Below, piece after piece: positions 1-8,149 of a stretch of DNA of 64,000 bases (within the stretch, counting starts at the first letter, position 1; every line of letters begins with the position of its first letter). The notes under the pieces were generated by a model, which was not told the origin of the DNA, did no database searches, and saw only the letters and a program-made list of their open reading frames with translations. The position numbers were made by a program, and so were the translations under genes. The stretch is from Ancylomarina sp. 16SWW S1-10-2 (lineage in GTDB: Bacteria; Bacteroidota; Bacteroidia; Bacteroidales; Marinifilaceae), in contig NZ_SADB01000017.1 of assembly GCF_009669305.1 (NCBI RefSeq), positions 1,224 to 65,223 on the forward strand, in the 5' to 3' direction.

Positions 1-440
1 ACAATTGAGTAGTAAAGGGTAATTAATCCGCTAAGGGGTAAAACAAGATAGATATAGCCCAAGGGAATTTGCAAAGCTGCTGAGTTGACCTGAAATTGAA
101 AACGAGTAATTACCAACCAACTTCCGCCAATAATCATCACACTTAAAGCAAATAAAGCAATGCATACATTAATAAAACGAACTAAACGTTTTTGATTTGC
201 CGGCGATGATTTTTGCAGGAGTAAATCGATTGCTAAATGCTCTTTCTGCCCCGCTACATAAGCAGCTCCTAATAAGCCAACCCATATAAGTAAAAATCCG
301 GCTAATTCGTCGGTGAAAGAACTTGGAGCCGCTAATGCGTAACGGCTTAATACTTGCCAAAGCACATCGAGTACAAGAATGCACATGAGGCTAATAAGTA
401 TCTTTTCGAGTATTCGATCTAATTGATTTTTGAATGTCAT
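1..440 (-). CDS. dctQ: TRAP transporter small permease DctQ (partial, cut by left edge)
   Basis: I translated this by hand from an ATG at 440; it stays open to the window edge, so the C-terminus is missing. The visible part starts MTFKNQLDRILEK and has hydrophobic stretches (one near residues 13-30, others later), with the DctQ-type core DELAGFLLIWVGLLGAAYVA followed by QKEHLAIDLL. That layout is typical of the four-helix small membrane subunit (DctQ, PF04290) of TRAP transporters. It starts 13 bases after the end of dctP, on the same strand, so the two are surely cotranscribed. The large permease DctM would be expected just beyond the left edge. Its position after a full glucuronate pathway suggests the transporter imports hexuronates; that substrate is inferred. 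Confidence 0.88.
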   Translation of the reverse strand, partial: MTFKNQLDRILEKILISLMCILVLDVLWQVLSRYALAAPSSFTDELAGFLLIWVGLLGAAYVAGQKEHLAIDLLLQKSSPANQKRLVRFINVCIALFALSVMIIGGSWLVITRFQFQVNSAALQIPLGYIYLVLPLSGLITLYYSI

Positions 441-453
441 AAGTTCTACAGGA

Positions 454-1446
454 TTAGTCTTCTGTTGCTTGAATACGCTGGATTAATTGATACAGTTTTG
501 GTTGATCCTGATAAGCGTCTAATAGAGGTTGTACACGTTCGGCAAATTTATCTTTTTTAGGATAGGTAATAATAACCCCATTTTCTTTCAACTTTCTTAA
601 GGATTCCTCTTCCGAAGCTGCCCATAATTTACGCTCTTCAATTACCGATTTTTTAGCTGCTGCTTGTAACCATTTTTGTTGTTGATCGTTCAATTTATTC
701 CAAACTACAGTGCTGATAATTAGAACATCGGGAACTCTAGTATGTTCATTTAAGGAGTAATACTTGCAAACTTCGTAATGATGTGAAGTATAAAGACTAG
801 GTGGATTATTTTCTGCACCATCTACCACACCACTTTGAAGAGCGGTGTATAATTCTCCCCAAGAAATGGGTGTTGGAGAACCTCCCAAGGCTTTTACCAT
901 ACTCATGGCAGTTTGGCTCTTCATCACTCGCATTTTTAATCCCTTTAAATCTTCAGGTGTTTCAATACTTTTATTTAAAGTATAAAAGCTTCTAGCACCA
1001 GCATCGTAAAAACACAAACCTTTCAAATTGAATTTTTCGGTAGAGGCTAATAATTCCTCACCAATGGGTCCATCCAAAACATTAAAAGCATGATGTTTAG
1101 AACGGAAAATATAAGGTAATCCAAGTACTTGATAGTTATTTGTAAAGCCTTCCATTACAGCCGCCGAAACTTTTGTAATTGCCAGACTTCCCAATTGTAT
1201 CAATTCGACACATTGTTGTTCGGATCCCAATTGACCACTTGGATAAATTTCAAGGCTCATTTGTCCATCGGATATTTTTTCCAACTCTTTAGCCATATAT
1301 AACATGGATTTATGAACTGGATGTGTTGGATCTAAACCGTGTGCTAACTTTAAAGTTTTATGCTGACTTACTTCCTGACAACTAAAAAGTAGAAAGCAAG
1401 AGATAATGCCTAAAAATAGCTTGGAAAATACTTGTGTTTTTTTCAT
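454..1446 (-). CDS. dctP: TRAP transporter substrate-binding protein DctP (lipoprotein)
   Basis: This 330-residue protein begins with a lipoprotein signal (MKK, hydrophobic stretch, lipobox LLFSC with Cys23 as the modified residue), so it should be anchored in the envelope. The mature part is a DctP-type (PF03480) solute receptor: LKLAHGLDPTHPVHKSM at the start, LKGLKMRVMKS containing the conserved Arg that pairs with the ligand carboxylate in this family, and GELYTALQSGVVDGAENNP, a classic TRAP receptor signature. It lies upstream of dctQ and downstream of uxuA. The likely ligand is glucuronate or a related uronate, judged from the neighbouring pathway. Confidence 0.93.
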   Translation of the reverse strand: MKKTQVFSKLFLGIISCFLLFSCQEVSQHKTLKLAHGLDPTHPVHKSMLYMAKELEKISDGQMSLEIYPSGQLGSEQQCVELIQLGSLAITKVSAAVMEGFTNNYQVLGLPYIFRSKHHAFNVLDGPIGEELLASTEKFNLKGLCFYDAGARSFYTLNKSIETPEDLKGLKMRVMKSQTAMSMVKALGGSPTPISWGELYTALQSGVVDGAENNPPSLYTSHHYEVCKYYSLNEHTRVPDVLIISTVVWNKLNDQQQKWLQAAAKKSVIEERKLWAASEEESLRKLKENGVIITYPKKDKFAERVQPLLDAYQDQPKLYQLIQRIQATED

Positions 1447-1569
1447 GCCTTATTTGGAGCTAAAGATTGATTCTAATTCTTAATGGTTGAGATTATTAAG
1501 AATTAGAATTTTATATCAATTTAATTTCAAAATCATCTATATAAGATAGATTATGATGTTAGTTTGGTA

Positions 1570-2754
1570 CTACTTAAGATTAGCCATTAATCCTTGTTCT
1601 AAACCTCTTAGTTCGGCTAAACCTTTCATTCTTCCGTAAAGAGAATATCCTGGGTTGGTTTTCTTTGGAAGGTCATCTAACATTTTATTTCCATGATCAG
1701 GACGCATAGGCATTTGCCAATCTTTTCTGCCAGATTCTTTACGTTCTTTTTCCTCAACTAATAATGCTCTCATTACAGCAGGAATGTCAATATCACCGTC
1801 GAACAAATACTCTTCTTCAAAATTTCCTTCAGCATCGCGTTTCACATTTCGTAGGTGAACAAAGTTGATTCTTGGAGCCAGTATTTTAGTCATTTCAGGT
1901 AAGTCATTAAAATGACCAGCACCAAAGGATCCAGTACACAAAGTGATACCATTCGAAACAGAATCAATAACTTTTGTTAGCTCTATTGCATCTTCAATTG
2001 TACTTACTACTCTAGGTAATCCAAGTAAAGCACGTGGTGGATCATCTGGGTGAATTGCCATTCTTACTCCAGCTTGTTCAGCCACAGGGATAATCTCACG
2101 TAAGAATTCGTGTAAATTTTTCTTTAGTTCTACAGCACCTATTCCTTTGTATCCATCCAATACTTTCTGAAAACTTTCTAATGTATAAGATTCTTCAGCT
2201 CCAGGTAGTCCAGCGATAACGTTTCTTGTAATTTTTTCGATATCTGCGGCCGACATGGCTTTGAATTTAGCCTCAGCTCTTTTCAAAATAGCTTCAGAAT
2301 AATCTTTTCTTGAATTTTCTCTTTTTAGGATAAAAACATCAAAAGCTGCAAATATATCGATATCAAATTTAAGAGCATTAGATCCATCTCCCGATTCAAA
2401 AGCTAAATCGGTTCTAGACCAATCTAGTACTGGCATAAAATTGTAGCAGATAGTTTCGATACCACAAGCCCCAAGGTTTTTAATGCTTTCCTTGTAGTTT
2501 TCAATATATTGTTTGAAGTTCCAAGTTCTTTTTTTAATATCCTCGTGAACGGGAACACTTTCCACAACCGACCAACGAAGTCCGACTGCTTCAATTTCTG
2601 CAATTCTCTTTTTAATTTCTTTGATTGTCCAAACTTCTCCGTTTGGAATATGATGAAGAGCCGAAACTATTCCTGTTGCTCCAGTTTGCTTTATTTCTTG
2701 TAAAGAGATTGGGTCGTTAGGACCGTACCATCTCCATGTTTGTTCTAATGACAT
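1570..2754 (-). CDS. uxuA: Mannonate dehydratase UxuA
   Basis: It dehydrates D-mannonate to 2-keto-3-deoxygluconate, the third step of glucuronate breakdown, in the cytosol. The protein has 394 residues, the usual UxuA length, and opens with MSLEQTWRWYGPNDPISL, nearly identical to the start of known UxuA proteins. The reading frame is open 11 codons further upstream, but only to a TTG, so the ATG at 2754 is the better start. The TIM-barrel metal-binding segments MAIHPDDPP, LCTGSFGAGHF and NFVHLRNV are present, as is a C-terminal RPDHGNKMLDD motif. It sits in the - strand uronate cluster between the SDR gene and the TRAP genes. Confidence 0.96.
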   Translation of the reverse strand: MSLEQTWRWYGPNDPISLQEIKQTGATGIVSALHHIPNGEVWTIKEIKKRIAEIEAVGLRWSVVESVPVHEDIKKRTWNFKQYIENYKESIKNLGACGIETICYNFMPVLDWSRTDLAFESGDGSNALKFDIDIFAAFDVFILKRENSRKDYSEAILKRAEAKFKAMSAADIEKITRNVIAGLPGAEESYTLESFQKVLDGYKGIGAVELKKNLHEFLREIIPVAEQAGVRMAIHPDDPPRALLGLPRVVSTIEDAIELTKVIDSVSNGITLCTGSFGAGHFNDLPEMTKILAPRINFVHLRNVKRDAEGNFEEEYLFDGDIDIPAVMRALLVEEKERKESGRKDWQMPMRPDHGNKMLDDLPKKTNPGYSLYGRMKGLAELRGLEQGLMANLK

Positions 2755-2860
2755 ATTTTTTGTTTTAAAAGTGAATAAAACGGACAAGAGATGATTGAAT
2801 TCTTGTTCCGTTTTATCACACTAACCTAACCTAATATATAAATGAAACTAAAAAGCCTAA

Positions 2861-3700
2861 TTAAACGCCACTGTATGCACTAAATCCACCATCAACAGGA
2901 ATTACAACACCTGTTACAAATGCTGACCAGTCTGATAATAGATAGAGTAGGGTTCCCTGTAATTCATCAGGAGTACCGTAACGTTCCATTGGTGTATTGT
3001 TGATGATTTTCACACCACGAGCAGTTGGCTCACCTGTTGCTTCATCAGTCAATAAAAAACGATTCTGATTTGTTAATAGGAAACCTGGAGCAATTGCATT
3101 AACACGAACACCCATTTTAGAAAAATGGACAGATAACCATTGAGTGAAATTATTAACCGCTGCTTTTGCAGCAGAATAAGCAGCAATTCGAGTTAATGGA
3201 CGAAAAGAATTCATCGAAGATATGTTTACAATTGAACCTTCTTTCTTTTCGATCATATCCATTGAAAATACCATTGTTGGAAGAATCGTTCCTTTAAAAT
3301 TTAAATCAAAAACTTTATCAAAACCTTCCATTTTCATTCCAAAGAAAGTCTCATCTAAGTTTTCAAGATCAGCATCTACCATTTGGTCTACACCAGATGT
3401 AGCCATAGGAGAATTCCCTCCAGCTCCATTGATAAGATAATCGATGCTTCCTAACTTGTTGTTGATGATTTTCTTAGCATTGATTAATGAATCTTTGTCG
3501 AGTACGCTTGCACCTACTCCTATAGAAGAGACATTGTATTCTTTCTCAATTTCCTTAGCTAATTTTTCAACAGCTTCAGCATTGATATCTACTAAGGCTG
3601 TTTTTACACCCATTGCAGCTAATGATTTTGCCATTTCTGAACAAATTACTCCGCCAGCTCCAGTTACAACAGCTACTTTATTTTTTAAATTGGTTTCCAT
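2861..3700 (-). CDS. SDR-family oxidoreductase, probable fructuronate reductase (UxuB role)
   Basis: A 279-residue short-chain dehydrogenase. The Rossmann motif is TGAGGVICSE near residues 13-22, with Cys where Gly is usual. NGAGG follows near 91, the catalytic Ser lies in NISSMNS (161-162), and Tyr175 and Lys179 are in AYSAAK. The pathway needs a step from D-fructuronate to D-mannonate and no classical long-chain UxuB is present; this gene sits between kdgA and uxuA. I infer that it is the fructuronate reductase, as SDR enzymes are known to replace UxuB in other bacteria. It begins 5 bases after the end of kdgA, so translation may be coupled. Confidence 0.82.
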   Translation of the reverse strand: METNLKNKVAVVTGAGGVICSEMAKSLAAMGVKTALVDINAEAVEKLAKEIEKEYNVSSIGVGASVLDKDSLINAKKIINNKLGSIDYLINGAGGNSPMATSGVDQMVDADLENLDETFFGMKMEGFDKVFDLNFKGTILPTMVFSMDMIEKKEGSIVNISSMNSFRPLTRIAAYSAAKAAVNNFTQWLSVHFSKMGVRVNAIAPGFLLTNQNRFLLTDEATGEPTARGVKIINNTPMERYGTPDELQGTLLYLLSDWSAFVTGVVIPVDGGFSAYSGV

Positions 3701-3705
3701 ATCTC

Positions 3706-4377
3706 TTATTTTTTAATTTCTTGAATAATTGAAAGTGCACTAGATGTTTTTTCTTCAATTGCTTTGTAATTGAATGAACCATCATCGTTTTTGATCATTA
3801 ACTGAGATCCCATACCAACGCAATGCACGCCAGCATTAAACCATTGAGTTAGGTTCTCTCTTTCTGGTTTTACACCACCTGTTGGCATAATTGATGACCA
3901 AGGGAATGGACCTTTTACAGCTTTTACGAAATCTGGACCTCCAACTTGTGATCCAGGGAATATTTTAACCACTTCGGCACCCAATTCTTCTGCGTAAGAA
4001 ATCTCAGTAAGTGAACCACAACCTGGCGACCATGCTACTTTTCTGCGATTACATACTTTTGCCATTTCAGCATTTAAAATTGGAGAAACTACAAAATTTG
4101 CTCCCAACTGAATGTATAATGAAGTCGTTCCTGCATCGATAACCGATCCAACACCTAGAATCATCTCTGGGCATTCTTTTGCAGACCATTTAATTAACTC
4201 TCCGAAAACCTCGTGAGCAAAATCGCCACGATTTACAAATTCGAATAAGCGTGCACCACCAGAGTAACAAGCTTTTAATATATTTTTACAAACTTCAATA
4301 TCCGAATGAAAAAACACAGGAACCATACCTGTTTCTTTCATTTTTAATGCTACTTCTATTCTTGAAAATTTAGCCAT
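3706..4377 (-). CDS. kdgA: 2-keto-3-deoxy-6-phosphogluconate aldolase
   Basis: It splits KDPG into pyruvate and glyceraldehyde 3-phosphate, the last step of the uronate route. The 223 residues form a KDPG/KHG aldolase (PF01081): the Schiff-base lysine is Lys138 in VVKIFPG, and the catalytic Glu46 lies in LFEFVNRGD, a slight variant of the common EVTxR motif. FVVSPILN and a C-terminal MPTGGVKPEREN phosphate-binding segment are also seen. It is followed closely by the SDR gene and preceded by kdgK, with an AT-rich imperfect inverted repeat in the gap. Confidence 0.95.
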   Translation of the reverse strand: MAKFSRIEVALKMKETGMVPVFFHSDIEVCKNILKACYSGGARLFEFVNRGDFAHEVFGELIKWSAKECPEMILGVGSVIDAGTTSLYIQLGANFVVSPILNAEMAKVCNRRKVAWSPGCGSLTEISYAEELGAEVVKIFPGSQVGGPDFVKAVKGPFPWSSIMPTGGVKPERENLTQWFNAGVHCVGMGSQLMIKNDDGSFNYKAIEEKTSSALSIIQEIKK

Positions 4378-4384
4378 TTCTATT

Positions 4385-4490
4385 TTAATTATGAAGTATA
4401 AGTTATGAATTATGAGTTGTCTTGCTCTATCAATAAGAGTATTAGATTTCTTTAATTCATAATTATTAATTCATCATTTATAATTTAATA
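4385..4490. repeat. AT-rich imperfect inverted repeat between kdgK and kdgA
   Basis: The gap is built from ATTATGAATTATGAG-like words on the left and their approximate complement (TTCATAATTATTAATTCATC) on the right, so a long, weak hairpin can form in RNA. Similar words recur at 30460-30490 and in the repeats at 30848-31190, which points to a small dispersed family. It could modulate expression between kdgK and kdgA; that is a guess. Confidence 0.5.
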
Positions 4491-5528
4491 TTAACGTGCT
4501 ACTCGTCCGGAAGCATCACCATTCATTAATTTTTCAACCTCTTCAACTGTAACTTGATTGTAGTCGCCATAAACAGTATGCTTTAAACAAGATGCAGCAA
4601 CTGCAAAATTCAATGCGTTTTGGTCATTGTCTGGGTAAGTAAGTAAACCATAAATTAGTCCACCCATAAAAGAGTCACCACCACCAACACGATCAACAAT
4701 GTGAGTAATTTGGTAGGTGTTATTTGCTTTGTAAAGTGTTTTACCATCATAAAGAACACCTGTCCAGCTATTGTGATTAGCACTTATTGATCCTCGCAAA
4801 GTGGTAATTACTTTTTTGCAACGAGGAAATTGTTTCATGATCTGTTTAGATACAGAAAGGTAAGCATCAGCTTCCACATGTCCACCGGTAACATCAAGAC
4901 CTTCAGGACTAATTCCTAATACTTTTGCAGCATCTTCTTCGTTACCTAAAATCACATCACAACCCGCAACCAATTCTGGCATTACTTCACCTGCAGATTT
5001 GCCGTAGTTCCAAAGGTTTTTTCTGTAGTTTAAGTCTGTTGAAACAGTAATTCCTCTTTTGTTAGCCTCTTGAATTGCTTCTAAGCAAACATCAGCAGCT
5101 CCTTGAGAAATTGCAGGGGTAATTCCTGTCCAATGAAACCATGTTGCTCCTTTAAACACTTGATCCCAATCGATCATTCCCGATTCAATTTCTGAGATGG
5201 CTGAATGAGCTCTATCGTAAACAACTTTACTACCACGGCTTACAGCACCTGTTTCAAGAAAATAAATTCCCAAACGATCTCCACCCCATACAATATTGTC
5301 AACGTTTACACCATATTTTCGAAGGTCCATCATGCAGGCTCTTCCAATATCATTTTTTGGTAGACGACTTACGAAATCTACATCTAAACCATAATTTGCC
5401 AAAGAAACGGCAACGTTAGCTTCGCCACCACCATAGGTTGCATTAAAAGAATCAACCTGTGAGAATCTTGCATATCCTGGAGTTGCAAGTCTTAACATTA
5501 TTTCACCGAAGGTTACTACTTTATTCAT
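4491..5528 (-). CDS. kdgK: 2-keto-3-deoxygluconate kinase (PfkB family)
   Basis: It phosphorylates KDG to KDPG with ATP. The 345-residue protein is a PfkB-type sugar kinase: TFGEIMLRL at the N-terminus, the substrate motif YGGGEANVAVSLA (residues 32-44), and the anion-hole/catalytic motif VDRVGGGDSFMGG with the base Asp285. Bacteroidota KdgK proteins of this length sit next to KdgA, as here. The gene lies 22 bases downstream of uxaC on the same strand, consistent with one operon. Confidence 0.94.
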   Translation of the reverse strand: MNKVVTFGEIMLRLATPGYARFSQVDSFNATYGGGEANVAVSLANYGLDVDFVSRLPKNDIGRACMMDLRKYGVNVDNIVWGGDRLGIYFLETGAVSRGSKVVYDRAHSAISEIESGMIDWDQVFKGATWFHWTGITPAISQGAADVCLEAIQEANKRGITVSTDLNYRKNLWNYGKSAGEVMPELVAGCDVILGNEEDAAKVLGISPEGLDVTGGHVEADAYLSVSKQIMKQFPRCKKVITTLRGSISANHNSWTGVLYDGKTLYKANNTYQITHIVDRVGGGDSFMGGLIYGLLTYPDNDQNALNFAVAASCLKHTVYGDYNQVTVEEVEKLMNGDASGRVAR

Positions 5529-5550
5529 TGTGTATTTTGTCTGAGATTAA

Positions 5551-6951
5551 TTAAAAATTGAAATATTTTTTTGCGTTATAATAGCAAATTCCTTGAACCA
5601 CTTCTTTTAGCAATTCTTCGTTGTAGGGAATTAATCCTTTTTCAACGTCGTTCCCGATTAAATTACATAGAATTCTGCGGAAATATTCATGTCGACTGTA
5701 GCTTAGGAATGATCTTGAATCTGTAAGCATACCTACAAATCGGCTTAATAAGCCAAGATTAGAAAGTGTATTCATTTGCTTTTCCATTCCATCTTTCTGA
5801 TCTAAAAACCACCATCCAGATCCCCATTGAATTTTACCAGCTGTTTTACCATCTTGAAAGTTGCCAATCATGGTTGCATACACTTCATTATGAGCTGGGT
5901 TTAAGTTATAAAGAATGGTTTTAGTTAGTTTTTCATCTTTTTCTAAACGGTTTAAAAATTTTGACAAATCTTCAGCAACTAACTTGTCAGTAATAGAGTC
6001 GAAACCTGTATCAGCTCCAAGTTTATTAAACATTCGAGTATTGTGGTTACGAGTTACACCTGCGTGAAATTGTTGTACCCATCCTTTTGAATGATCAAGT
6101 ACAGCCAATTCGTAAAGCATTGCTGATTTAAATTTTAATTTTTCGGTTTCGTTTAGTTTATATGCTTTGCGGATTTTTAGAAATATTTCTGAAAATTCAA
6201 GAGCTGTGTAATCGGCTGAATAAAATTGATCTAATCCATGGTCTGAGGCTTTACATCCCATTTCAGCAAAGAAATCGTGACGTTTTTTAAGAGCTGTCAG
6301 TAAATCTTCAATCGTGTCGATTTTCATTTCAGCTACATTAGCTAGCTTGTCAATGTAAAGGTTGTATTCTGTTATATTATCAACAGCCATCGCTTTATCT
6401 GGACGCCAAGAAGGAACTACTTTTGTTTCAAAGCCCGAATCTTTAATGGCTTTGTGATATTCCAAAGAATCAGCAGGATCATCGGTGGTACCAATAACTT
6501 CTACATTGGCTTTGCGAATAAGACCTCTACTTGAAAATTCGGATGTGTTTAATTTGGCGTTGCATTCATCCCAAATTTCTTTGGCTGTATCTGGACTTAA
6601 TATTTTTTCAATACCAAATGGCTTTTTTAATTCTAAATGTGTCCAGTGATATAGTGGGTTGCGAAGCGTATAAGGGACTGTTTTTGCCCAACTTTCGAAT
6701 TTTTCCCAGTCGGAGGCTTTTCCGGTAATGTTTTCTTCATTAATACCATTGGCTCTTAAGGCCCTCCATTTGTAATGATCTCCATATAACCATATTTGAG
6801 TCATGTTCTCAAACTTTTTATCTTCAGCTATTTCTTTAGGATCTATATGACAATGGTAATCGATGATAGGAAGATCGGCAGCAAATTCATGATATAGTTT
6901 TTTTGCAGTTTCCGTTTCAAGTATAAAATCGTCGTCTAAAAACTTTTTCAT
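5551..6951 (-). CDS. uxaC: Glucuronate isomerase UxaC
   Basis: It isomerises D-glucuronate to D-fructuronate (and galacturonate to tagaturonate), the entry step of the pathway. The length of 466 residues fits the family (PF02614). The amidohydrolase-like metal motif PIIDYHCHIDPKEIAED has His33 and His35. Other family landmarks are WLYGDHYKWRALRANG, VIGTTDDPADSLEYH, the HAGVTRNHNTRMF segment and the C-terminal GMLTDSRSFLSYSRHEYFRRIL. It is the first gene of the - strand uronate cluster and follows a long intergenic region with candidate operators. Confidence 0.97.
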   Translation of the reverse strand: MKKFLDDDFILETETAKKLYHEFAADLPIIDYHCHIDPKEIAEDKKFENMTQIWLYGDHYKWRALRANGINEENITGKASDWEKFESWAKTVPYTLRNPLYHWTHLELKKPFGIEKILSPDTAKEIWDECNAKLNTSEFSSRGLIRKANVEVIGTTDDPADSLEYHKAIKDSGFETKVVPSWRPDKAMAVDNITEYNLYIDKLANVAEMKIDTIEDLLTALKKRHDFFAEMGCKASDHGLDQFYSADYTALEFSEIFLKIRKAYKLNETEKLKFKSAMLYELAVLDHSKGWVQQFHAGVTRNHNTRMFNKLGADTGFDSITDKLVAEDLSKFLNRLEKDEKLTKTILYNLNPAHNEVYATMIGNFQDGKTAGKIQWGSGWWFLDQKDGMEKQMNTLSNLGLLSRFVGMLTDSRSFLSYSRHEYFRRILCNLIGNDVEKGLIPYNEELLKEVVQGICYYNAKKYFNF

Positions 6952-6977
6952 TGTTATTGTATTATAAATTTCATTTC

Positions 6978-6997
6978 AACCGTTTCCGAACACGGTT
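6978..6997. promoter_or_regulatory. Candidate operator, inverted repeat AACCGT-N8-ACGGTT
   Basis: A 20-base sequence with perfect 6-base inverted arms, 27 bases upstream of the uxaC start codon. The arm resembles LacI-family half-sites (GAAACGGTT on the - strand). No regulator gene is in the window. It is a plausible site for a uronate-responsive repressor, inferred from symmetry and position only. Confidence 0.4.
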
Positions 6998-7062
6998 ATT
7001 TGAAAAATAAAAATTTAAATCGATTGTTTATGTGTTAGAAATACTTTTATTTATAAGCGTAT

Positions 7063-7086
7063 CACGATGTCGTGTTCGTGCACGAA
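7063..7086. promoter_or_regulatory. Two adjacent palindromes upstream of uxaC
   Basis: CACGATGTCGTG (7063-7074, arms CACGA/TCGTG) is followed directly by the perfect 12-base palindrome TTCGTGCACGAA (7075-7086). Both are GC-richer than their AT-rich surroundings. They lie between the start of uxaC and a TATCTTTG -7-like box on the - strand at 7133-7140. Position and symmetry suggest regulator binding for the uronate operon; no binding protein can be named from this sequence. Confidence 0.4.
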
Positions 7087-7132
7087 GATAAGAGATGTTT
7101 TTAATTTTTACAAATAAACTTTGGAATCAGAA

Positions 7133-7140
7133 CAAAGATA
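7133..7140 (-). promoter_or_regulatory. Candidate -7 promoter box for the uxaC operon
   Basis: On the - strand this reads TATCTTTG, a full match to the Bacteroidota -7 consensus TAnnTTTG. No clear -33 TTG is found at the expected spacing. If used, it would give a leader of about 175 bases containing both palindrome sets. Confidence 0.35.
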
Positions 7141-7510
7141 AATTCTGTGGATATTGATTGTTTTAAGCTTGTAATTCCTATATGTAAGGGGCGAGAAGCT
7201 TTTTAAGAGTGAGAAATCGACGTCTTAAAATTTAAAAAAGGTACTTATTGATATGGAATCTAAGTGAAGTTTTAGGATTCGGTTCAAAAGTTAGGTCTTA
7301 AATTTGTTCACCTGAGAGTACACCTTACTATTGACTTTATTTGTGGTAGAGTGAATTGAGTGTAAATAAAAACGTGTAAATCAATAGATTTACAGCCTTT
7401 TGGATTAGGATGATTCCTAAATTGCGGAGAGAAGGTGATTGTTCCTCGTTTCTCGTCATGAATTTATTACGAACTCCCAAAGAGTTCTCATTCCATAAAA
7501 TTCAGGACAT
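7141..7510. other. Intergenic region without recognisable genes
   Basis: About 370 bases between the uronate operon promoter region and the tRNA operon terminator. I see no convincing reading frame, RNA gene or long repeat in it. Confidence 0.6.
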
Positions 7511-7549
7511 AAAAAAAGGGAGTCTCAAATGAATGAAACTCCCTTTTTA
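7511..7549 (-). terminator. Rho-independent terminator of the tRNA operon
   Basis: An 11-bp perfect stem (AAAAAGGGAGT at 7513-7523 with ACTCCCTTTTT at 7538-7548) with a 14-base loop. On the - strand it is followed by a T run. It lies directly 3' of tRNA-Ser. Confidence 0.85.
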
Positions 7550-7551
7550 AG

Positions 7552-7636
7552 CGGAGAGAGAGGGATTCGAACCCCCGGTACGTTGCCGCACAATAGTTTT
7601 CAAGACTACCGCATTCGACCACTCTGCCATCTCTCC
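7552..7636 (-). tRNA. tRNA-Ser (anticodon TGA)
   Basis: Read on the - strand it starts GGAGAGATGGCAGAGTGG and ends with TCTCTCC plus discriminator G. The acceptor stem is a perfect 7 bp. The anticodon loop CTTGAAA gives TGA (UCA codons). A long variable arm (GTGCGGCAACGTAC) is present, as expected for a class II tRNA. CCA is not encoded. Last tRNA of the five-gene operon. Confidence 0.97.
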
Positions 7637-7647
7637 AATAATAATTG

Positions 7648-7720
7648 AGCGGGAAACGAGACTCAAACTCGCGACCCTCAGCTTGGAAGGCTGATGCTCT
7701 ATCAACTGAGCTATTCCCGC
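7648..7720 (-). tRNA. tRNA-Gly (anticodon TCC), copy 2
   Basis: The - strand reads GCGGGAATAGCTCAGTTG at the start. The anticodon loop CTTCCAA gives TCC, and the 3' acceptor is TTCCCGC plus T. It is 73 bases long and identical to the copy at 7862-7934. CCA is not encoded. Confidence 0.97.
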
Positions 7721-7758
7721 ATACAAGAAACACGTTTGTTTCTCAAGTAATGTTAAAG

Positions 7759-7840
7759 TGGGGAGAGCAGGATTCGAACCTACGAAGACGAAGTCAGCAG
7801 AGTTACAGTCTGCCCCGGTTGGCCACTTTGGTATCTCCCC
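7759..7840 (-). tRNA. tRNA-Tyr (anticodon GTA), copy 2
   Basis: The - strand starts GGGGAGATACCAAAGTGG. The anticodon arm GCAGACTGTAACTCTGC gives GTA, followed by a long variable arm and a standard GGTTCGAATCC T arm. It has 82 bases. It differs from the copy at 7993-8074 mainly in compensating acceptor-stem and anticodon-stem pairs. Confidence 0.97.
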
Positions 7841-7861
7841 ATTAAATTTGCAATAAAATTG

Positions 7862-7934
7862 AGCGGGAAACGAGACTCAAACTCGCGACCCTCAGCTTGG
7901 AAGGCTGATGCTCTATCAACTGAGCTATTCCCGC
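7862..7934 (-). tRNA. tRNA-Gly (anticodon TCC), copy 1
   Basis: The same 73-base sequence as 7648-7720: GCGGGAA acceptor, TCC anticodon, TTCCCGC 3' strand. Together with the flanking tRNA-Tyr genes it shows a tandem Tyr-Gly duplication. Confidence 0.97.
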
Positions 7935-7992
7935 AGATCTTTAGCAGTTCATTCGATCGTTATCAAATGAATTTTGTTGCTTCAGAATGTTG

Positions 7993-8074
7993 TGGGAAGA
8001 GCAGGATTCGAACCTACGAAGACGAAGTCAGCGGAGTTACAGTCCGCCCCAGTTGGCCACTTTGGTATCTTCCC
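7993..8074 (-). tRNA. tRNA-Tyr (anticodon GTA), copy 1
   Basis: First gene of the operon. The mature 5' end is best placed at 8074 (GGGAAGA pairing with TCTTCCC), one base inside a GGGG run. The anticodon GTA lies in GCGGACTGTAACTCCGC. A long variable arm is present. 82 bases, CCA not encoded. Confidence 0.96.
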
Positions 8075-8118
8075 CAATTGCAACGTTTATAAGGGAACGT
8101 TTTCCCTCTATTGCGATG

Positions 8119-8149
8119 CAAATATAGATGCTTTCCCCGAATATACAAG
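8119..8149 (-). promoter_or_regulatory. Promoter of the tRNA-Tyr/Gly/Ser operon
   Basis: On the - strand the -33 TTG (8146-8148) and the -7 box TATATTTG (8119-8126) are separated by 19 bases, the standard Bacteroidota spacing. The -7 box and the following bases, TATATTTGCATCGC, are identical over 14 bases to the promoter of the other tRNA locus at 50250-50263. The predicted transcript start is about 38 bases upstream of the first tRNA. Confidence 0.8.

Noticed and set aside
169-384. 71-codon - strand frame
   Set aside because: It is out of frame with dctQ, which runs through the same DNA from 440 to the left edge and has clear family motifs.
2755-2787. Upstream extension of uxuA
   Set aside because: It would start at TTG and adds 11 residues not seen in UxuA proteins.
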